Shown one piece after another: positions 20,623 through 25,012 of a stretch of 25,012 bases of DNA. The translations under genes and the position numbers were made by a program. The DNA comes from DASUZD01 sp036377055 (GTDB lineage: Bacteria; Actinomycetota; Thermoleophilia; Gaiellales; Gaiellaceae), in assembly GCA_036377055.1 (NCBI GenBank), contig DASUZD010000139.1:1-25012 (forward strand), read 5' to 3'. The stretch's first letter is position 1. The number at the start of each line of letters is the position of its first letter. The notes beneath the pieces were generated by a model. That model was not told where the DNA came from. It worked only from the letters and a program-made list of their open reading frames with translations, and ran no database searches.

Positions 20623-21393
20623 ATGGCTTCTGAAAAGATTCGGCTCGGCGGGATGGCGCTCCAGAACGGCGTCCTCGTGCACGGGCCCACCGTCTGGGCG
20701 GCGGCCGTGCGAACGCCGTCCGGGGAGCTGAAGGTGGCGGCTGCGAAGAAGCGTCTCCTCTCGTCGAAGCTCGACCGGCCGGTCCTGCGCGGGCCCGCGC
20801 GGCTCGCCGAGGCGGTGGCGATCCTGCCGGAACTTCGGCGGCGCCTGCCCGAAGCGCGGCTGGCGTTCGAGCGGCCAGGCGTGCTCGTGGCGATGCTCGT
20901 CAGCGCGGTCGCCGTTCGCGTCGTCCGCGGACTCCCGCTGCGCCCGGCGGCGGCGGAGCTCGCGAGCGGGCTCCTGTCGTTCGCGCCCGCGGCGCTCGCG
21001 CTGCGCGGCTCCGAGCTCGCCGCCTACCACGGCGCGGAGCACGTCTCGATCGGGAGCTACGAGCACGGCGAGCTGCGCGCGAAGGAGCACGAGCGCTGCG
21101 GCTCCCACCTGCTCGGCCCGTTCATCGCGACGTCGACGCTCGGCGGCGTGCTCGCGTCGCGCGTGCCGCGCAACTTCCGCGGCCCGACTCGCGCCGCCGC
21201 GTCGGTCGGCGCGCTGGCAGCCGCGACGGAGCTCTTCGCCTGGATGGTGCGCAACCCGGATCGGCCGCTCGCGAGGGCGCTCGCGCGGCCCGGGCACGAG
21301 CTCCAGCACCGGCTCGCGACCGCCGAGCCGACGCCCGCGCAGCTCGAGGTCGCCGAGGCGGCCCTCGCGGCGTGCCTCGAGCTCGAGCGATGA
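20623..21393 (+). CDS. DUF1385 family protein
   Basis: The product has 256 residues. It opens with IRLGGMALQNGVLVHGPTVWAAAVR, the DUF1385 pattern (GGQAVxxGVxMxGP...AVR), and later has ELAAYHGAEHVSIGSYEHGEL, the conserved YHGAEHK-type core, followed by KEHERCGSHLLGP in place of the usual HPRCGTSF. Two or three hydrophobic segments suggest membrane association. The function is unknown; the conserved His/Glu/Cys residues could bind metal, but that is speculation. The ATG is six bases from a -10-like hexamer (leaderless). The stop overlaps the pncB ATG (ATGA), so it heads the NAD salvage operon, a linkage worth noting. Confidence 0.88.
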   Translation: MASEKIRLGGMALQNGVLVHGPTVWAAAVRTPSGELKVAAAKKRLLSSKLDRPVLRGPARLAEAVAILPELRRRLPEARLAFERPGVLVAMLVSAVAVRVVRGLPLRPAAAELASGLLSFAPAALALRGSELAAYHGAEHVSIGSYEHGELRAKEHERCGSHLLGPFIATSTLGGVLASRVPRNFRGPTRAAASVGALAAATELFAWMVRNPDRPLARALARPGHELQHRLATAEPTPAQLEVAEAALAACLELER

Positions 21394-22472
21394 CGATCAC
21401 CGCGCGCGCGCGGCGCCTGCCTCCTGAGGTCTTCGACCTGCCGGTCGAGAAGATGCGCGACGGCTACTACACCGACGCGTACTTCAACCACGCGCGGGAC
21501 ACGCTGCTCGAGGACGGCCGCCATCCGAGCGTCGTGATGCAGGTCTTCCAGAAGAACCACGCGTACCTCGGCGGGATGGACGAGGCGATCGCGATCCTCA
21601 AGCTCTGCTCGACCGACTGGGACGGGCTCACGCTGCGCGCGCTGCACGACGGCGACGAGATCGAGCCTTACGAGCCGGTGATGACGATCGAGGGCGACTA
21701 CACGACGTTCGCCCACCTGGAGACGCTCTACCTCGGTGTTCTCTCGCGGCGCACGTTGATCACGACGAACGTCGTGCGCATGCTCCGCGCGGCGCGCGGC
21801 AAGCCGCTCATCTTCATGCCGGCGCGGCACGACCACCACCGCGTGCAGACGGGCGACGGCTACGCGGCGCACGTGGCCGGGCAGGTGGTCGGCGCGCCGA
21901 TCGGCGTCACGACCGACGAGCAGGCGTCGTGGTGGGGCGGCAAGGGCGTCGGGACAGTGCCGCACTCGCTGATCGCGTCGTACGGCGGCGACACCGTGCT
22001 CGCGGCGGAGAAGTTCGCCCGCTGGGCGCCGCCCGACCTGAACGTCGTCGTGCTCGTCGACTTCGACAACGACTCGGTGCAGACGGCCCTCGAGGTCGCG
22101 AGGTCGCTCGGGCCGCGGCTCTGGGGCGTCCGCCTCGACACGTCGGAGTCGCTCGTCGACCGGTCGCTCTGGCACGAGATGGGCGACTTCAAGCCGACGG
22201 GCGTGAGCGAGCGGCTCGTGCATAAGGTGCGCGACGCGCTCGACGAGGCAGGCTTCGGCGACGTCCGGATCGTCGTCTCGGGCGGCTTCACGCTCGAGAA
22301 GATCGAGGAGTTCGAGCGCCGCGGCGTCCCGGTCGACGCGTACGGCGTGGGCTCGTCGCTGATCCGCGGCTCGAACGACTTCACCGCCGACGTCGTCCTC
22401 GCCGACGGCAAGCCCGCCGCGAAGGCGGGACGCCGCTACCGCTCCAGCGACCGCCTCGAGCCCGTCGACTAG
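21390..22472 (+). CDS. pncB: Nicotinate phosphoribosyltransferase
   Basis: The 360-residue enzyme joins nicotinate and PRPP to nicotinate mononucleotide (Preiss-Handler pathway). The sequence shows KMRDGYYTDAYFNHARD at the N-terminus, VVMQVFQKNHAYLGGMDEA, an ETLYLGVLSRRTLITTN substrate-site region, FMPARHDHHRVQTGDGYAAHVAG, DFDNDSVQTALEVAR, VRLDTSESLVDRS and the phosphate-binding IVVSGGFTLEKIEEF plus DAYGVGSSLI at the C-terminal barrel end. The size fits the short type found in many Actinobacteria and archaea rather than the 400+ residue E. coli type. It is translationally coupled to the DUF1385 gene; a nicotinamidase-like gene follows after 210 bases, so the two would convert nicotinamide to nicotinate mononucleotide. 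Confidence 0.93.
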   Translation: MTITARARRLPPEVFDLPVEKMRDGYYTDAYFNHARDTLLEDGRHPSVVMQVFQKNHAYLGGMDEAIAILKLCSTDWDGLTLRALHDGDEIEPYEPVMTIEGDYTTFAHLETLYLGVLSRRTLITTNVVRMLRAARGKPLIFMPARHDHHRVQTGDGYAAHVAGQVVGAPIGVTTDEQASWWGGKGVGTVPHSLIASYGGDTVLAAEKFARWAPPDLNVVVLVDFDNDSVQTALEVARSLGPRLWGVRLDTSESLVDRSLWHEMGDFKPTGVSERLVHKVRDALDEAGFGDVRIVVSGGFTLEKIEEFERRGVPVDAYGVGSSLIRGSNDFTADVVLADGKPAAKAGRRYRSSDRLEPVD

Positions 22473-22682
22473 GTAGAGGAACTCACGCGTGTACCGGGGA
22501 CCCCATCGACCCGAGCCCCTGGCTCCGGAGCCGAGGCGCCGACTCGGCGGCGCCGACCGTCAGGACGCGCGGGCTTTGCTCGTGCGTCCGTCTGAAATGA
22601 CCGGTCGACAGCTCCGAGCATGTTGCCGGGCGGCTTCTAAGCCGCAACGTTGCGCGTGTGTGTCACGAGGTGAGTCGAAACG
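22473..22682 (+). other. Structured 210-base spacer between pncB and the nicotinamidase-like gene
   Basis: This spacer contains several possible stems: GGCTCC/GGAGCC (22521-22532, tight palindrome), GGCGCC pairs around 22535-22555, GGACGCGCGGGC-TTT-GCTCGTGCGTCC (22563-22589, 12 bp with two G-U) and GCGGC-TTCTAA-GCCGC (about 22628-22643). I see no promoter and no convincing coding frame. It could be a termination region for pncB, a leader controlling the hydrolase, or both. Confidence 0.45.
22563..22589 (+). terminator. Hairpin in the pncB-nicotinamidase spacer
   Basis: Twelve base pairs, two of them G-U, close a TTT loop. Only a short, interrupted pyrimidine tract follows, so it may be a weak terminator or part of a larger leader fold. 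Confidence 0.35.
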
Positions 22683-23312
22683 GTGACGAAACGAATCCTC
22701 TGGGACGTCGACACGCAGGTCGACTTCATGTGCCCGGACGGCAAGCTCTACGTCCCCGGCGCCGAGGAGACCGCGCCCGCGATGCGCCGGCTCGTCGAGG
22801 CCGCGCGCGCGGCCGACGTCGTCCACGTCGCCTCCGCGGACGACCACGAGCTGACCGACCCGGAGATCTCCGACGAGCCGGACTGGCAGAACACGTACCC
22901 GCCGCATTGCCTGCGCGGCACCCGCGGCGCGCGGAGGATCCCGGAGACCGAGCAGGAAGACCCGCTCCCGCTCTCGCTCATCCCTTTCCCGCCGGGGCTC
23001 GTGCCCGGGCTCCTCGACGGGCGCCGCGAGATCCTGCTCCTGAAGAAGAACTTCAACGTGTTCACGAACCCGAACACGGACGCGCTCCTCGATGCGCTCG
23101 ATCCCGAGGAGATCGTCGTCTTCGGCGTGGCCACGGACGTGTGCGACGACGCCGCGATCCGCGGCTTCCTCGCGCGCGGCCGCCGCGTGCGGTTCGTGGA
23201 GGACGCGGCGCGCGGGCTCGACGCCGAGCGGACGGCGGCCTGCACGGCCGCGTGGCGCGCCGGCGGCGTCGCGTTCACGACGGTCGACGAGGTCGTCGCG
23301 AGCTTCGACTAA
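22683..23312 (+). CDS. Cysteine hydrolase of the isochorismatase/nicotinamidase family
   Basis: The 209-residue product carries the catalytic Asp10 (ILWDVDTQVDFM), a Lys at 121/122 in LLLKKNFNVF, and the nucleophile Cys154 in GVATDVCDDAAIRG with the cis-peptide VA-T before it. The YPPHCLRGTRG segment (His75-Cys76) is typical of nicotinamidases, as is the D-x-H-like metal region ASADDHELTD. Nicotinamidase would deamidate nicotinamide to nicotinate, the substrate of the neighbouring pncB product, which is why I prefer it over isochorismatase. The GTG start has GAGGTGA about 10 bases upstream. A gap of 35 bases separates it from the FtsH-like gene. Confidence 0.87.
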   Translation: MTKRILWDVDTQVDFMCPDGKLYVPGAEETAPAMRRLVEAARAADVVHVASADDHELTDPEISDEPDWQNTYPPHCLRGTRGARRIPETEQEDPLPLSLIPFPPGLVPGLLDGRREILLLKKNFNVFTNPNTDALLDALDPEEIVVFGVATDVCDDAAIRGFLARGRRVRFVEDAARGLDAERTAACTAAWRAGGVAFTTVDEVVASFD

Positions 23313-23347
23313 AGCTTCGCAACGCGCTTGCCGATGGCCCCCGCGGG

Positions 23348-24892
23348 ATGCCGAACGTCGGACACTGGCTGCACGTCATCGGGGGCTTCGCTCTCACCTG
23401 GCTCCCGATCGTCTTCATCGGGCTGATCTGCTACCTGCTCTGGCGCACGGTGCAGCTGATGCCGCGCGTGAAGCCCGCGGCGATGAAGCCCGACTCGTCG
23501 GCGACCGTCTCGTGGACGGACGTCGCCGGCGCCGAGGAGGCGAAGGCCGAGCTCCAGGAGGTCGTCGACTTCCTCCGCCACCCGAAGCAGTTCGAGCGCC
23601 TCGGCGCGCGCGTGCCGAAGGGCATCCTCCTCTACGGCCCGCCTGGCACAGGGAAGACGCTGCTCGCGAAGGCGTGCGCCAAGGAGTCGGGCGCGGCGTT
23701 CTACTCGCAGAGCGCGTCGGCGTTCGTCGAGATGTTCGCCGGCCTCGGCGCTTCGCGAATCCGCCGCCTGTTCAAGGAGGCGCGGAAGCACGCGCCGTCG
23801 ATCGTGTTCATCGACGAGCTCGACGCCGTCGGCGCCGCCCGCACGGGGCACGGCTTCAACCGCGAGCAGGACCAGACGCTGAACCAGCTGCTCGTCGAGC
23901 TGGACGGGTTCGCGAACACCGACCAGGTGGTCGTGATGGGCGCCTCCAACCGGATCCAGGATCTCGACCCCGCGCTGCTTCGCCCCGGCCGCTTCGACCG
24001 GCAGATGCTCGTCGCGCCGCCCGACCTCGCCGGGCGAGAGGCGATCCTCCAGGTTCACACGCGCGGGAAGCCGCTTGCCGCAGACGTCGACCTCGTCACC
24101 ATCGCGCGGCAGACCGCGGGCCTCTCCGGCGCCGACCTGGCGAACATCTGCAACGAGGCTGCGATCTTCGCCGGCCGCCAGCAGCTCCAGTACATCCGGC
24201 AGGCCGACTTCGAGGGCGCGATGGAGCGCGTCGTCGCCGGCCTCCAGCAGCGCCGCGTCGTGACCGAGAAAGAAAAGCGGATCCTCGCCTACCACGAGGC
24301 GGGCCACGCGCTCATGTCGCACCTGATGGGCGACTCGCTCCCCGTGCAGAAGGTGACGATCGTCTCGCGCGGGCAGGCGCTCGGCTACACGCTCAACCTG
24401 CCCGCGGAGGACAGGTACCTGCACACGAAGGAAGAGCTCGTCGACATGATGAAGGTCTATCTCGCCGGCCGGGCCGCGGAGGAGGTCGTCTTCGGACGCG
24501 TCACGAACGGCGCGGCGAACGACCTCGAGAAGGCGACCGACCTCGCACGCGCCATGGTGTTCGAGTACGGCATGTCCGAGACCGTCAGCTCGCGGACGAT
24601 GCGCGCCGACAACTACGCGCTCTCGGAGGAGACGAAGCGACTCCGCGACAGCGAGCAGGCGCGTCTCACCGACGGCGCGTTCGACGAGGCGCTGCGGCTG
24701 CTCGAGAAGCACCGCCCGGCGCTCGACCGGCTCGCGCACGCGCTGCTCGAGAAGGAGACGCTCGTCCGCGACGAGGTCACAACGCTGCTCGCCGAGGTCG
24801 AGCCGGAGTCGCGCGCGAGCGAGACGGTCGGCACGCCACGCGCGGTGGCTCTCACCGACACGAGCGCCGCGACGAGCGCCGCGACCCCCTAA
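23348..24892 (+). CDS. Short FtsH-like AAA+ zinc protease lacking the periplasmic domain
   Basis: The 514-residue product has one N-terminal membrane helix (about residues 14-36), then the FtsH core: DVAGAEEAKAEL (58-69), Walker A GPPGTGKT (97-104), a pore loop reading FVEMFAGLGASR (126-137; FtsH normally has FVGVG), Walker B IVFIDELDAVG (152-162), second region of homology NRIQDLDPALLRPGRFDR (201-218) with both Arg, and the zinc site HEAGH (316-320) with a third ligand Asp392 in ANDLEKATDLA. Canonical FtsH has two helices flanking a periplasmic domain of about 70-100 residues; here only one helix and no such domain is present, and no start upstream supplies them. It is therefore a paralogue or a reduced form. 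Membrane protein turnover is the expected role; substrates are unknown. Confidence 0.92.
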   Translation: MPNVGHWLHVIGGFALTWLPIVFIGLICYLLWRTVQLMPRVKPAAMKPDSSATVSWTDVAGAEEAKAELQEVVDFLRHPKQFERLGARVPKGILLYGPPGTGKTLLAKACAKESGAAFYSQSASAFVEMFAGLGASRIRRLFKEARKHAPSIVFIDELDAVGAARTGHGFNREQDQTLNQLLVELDGFANTDQVVVMGASNRIQDLDPALLRPGRFDRQMLVAPPDLAGREAILQVHTRGKPLAADVDLVTIARQTAGLSGADLANICNEAAIFAGRQQLQYIRQADFEGAMERVVAGLQQRRVVTEKEKRILAYHEAGHALMSHLMGDSLPVQKVTIVSRGQALGYTLNLPAEDRYLHTKEELVDMMKVYLAGRAAEEVVFGRVTNGAANDLEKATDLARAMVFEYGMSETVSSRTMRADNYALSEETKRLRDSEQARLTDGAFDEALRLLEKHRPALDRLAHALLEKETLVRDEVTTLLAEVEPESRASETVGTPRAVALTDTSAATSAATP

Positions 24893-25012
24893 CGTCCCCC
24901 AAGGGATCCCCGGGACCCCTGCCGAAACGCTATCGAGACCCGGTGGCGTCCCGTGTGCCGGCTCCGTGACGATCGCTCCACGCCGATGCGCGGCGCGCGA
25001 CGGCCGCCAAGC
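24893..25012. other. Non-coding right edge
   Basis: The 120 bases after the FtsH-like gene hold a small palindrome (GGGATCCC, about 24903-24910) and GC-rich sequence. I see no T-tract terminator, promoter or gene start before the window ends. Confidence 0.5.

Noticed and set aside
22628..22643. GCGGC-TTCTAA-GCCGC looks like a tRNA anticodon arm (TCT)
   Set aside because: The loop is six bases, and no acceptor, D or T arm (no GGTTCGAATC) can be formed around it.
22489..22686. 65-codon open frame between pncB and the hydrolase
   Set aside because: It starts in GC-rich structured DNA, has no ribosome binding site or -10-like signal, gives a low-complexity Arg/Pro product and overlaps the next start.
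1..25012. CRISPR array or insertion sequence
   Set aside because: No regularly spaced repeats and no transposase-like protein or terminal inverted repeat pair was found.

Overview
The window is a gene-dense stretch of chromosome from a very GC-rich bacterium. The GC content, the frequent GTG starts, the 1-8 base gene overlaps and the protein sequences suggest the actinobacterial class Thermoleophilia (Gaiella/Solirubrobacter-like); this taxonomic call is an inference. No transposase, integrase, CRISPR array or rRNA is visible.

Region 1 (1-8753, plus strand) is a long block for respiratory cofactors: the last codons of an unknown gene, a UbiA-type prenyltransferase (menaquinone), ccmA-ccmB, an 11-bp perfect hairpin, then ccmC, a ccmD-like small protein, a HemX/CcsA-like membrane protein, hemA, hemC, a P-loop kinase, hemD, a SAM hydrolase and a methyltransferase. 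Tetrapyrrole synthesis is thus physically joined to haem export and cytochrome c maturation. Missing from the window are hemB, hemL, ccmE, ccmF and ccmH. A tRNA-Phe(GAA) set between strong hairpins follows at 8873-8945.

Region 2 (9065-12091) holds a minus-strand membrane protein built from four 'PWQ' repeats, and a single-domain response regulator that is divergent from an arginase with only 24 bp between the start codons. Region 3 (12092-13161) has clearly lower GC and carries a strong intrinsic terminator and a DUF3800 gene, probably acquired. Region 4 (13162-17322) has an alpha/beta hydrolase and rarA on the minus strand, then a methyltransferase and an M20 metallopeptidase on the plus strand. 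Region 5 (17330-20569, minus) encodes a secreted polyglycine protein, an O-antigen-ligase-like protein and a DUF4173-like membrane protein. Region 6 (20623-24892, plus) has DUF1385, nicotinate phosphoribosyltransferase, a nicotinamidase-like hydrolase (together an NAD salvage pair) and a short FtsH-like protease.

A recurrent feature is regulatory. At many first genes a TAnnnT (-10-like) hexamer sits 6-8 bases before the start codon with no ribosome binding site, which suggests leaderless mRNAs. At two divergent gene pairs the opposing -10-like hexamers overlap. I see no clearly new multi-gene system. The best candidates for a second look are the four-repeat membrane protein, the DUF3800 islet, the overlapping divergent promoters, the kinase inside the haem operon and the hairpin-bounded RNA segments.
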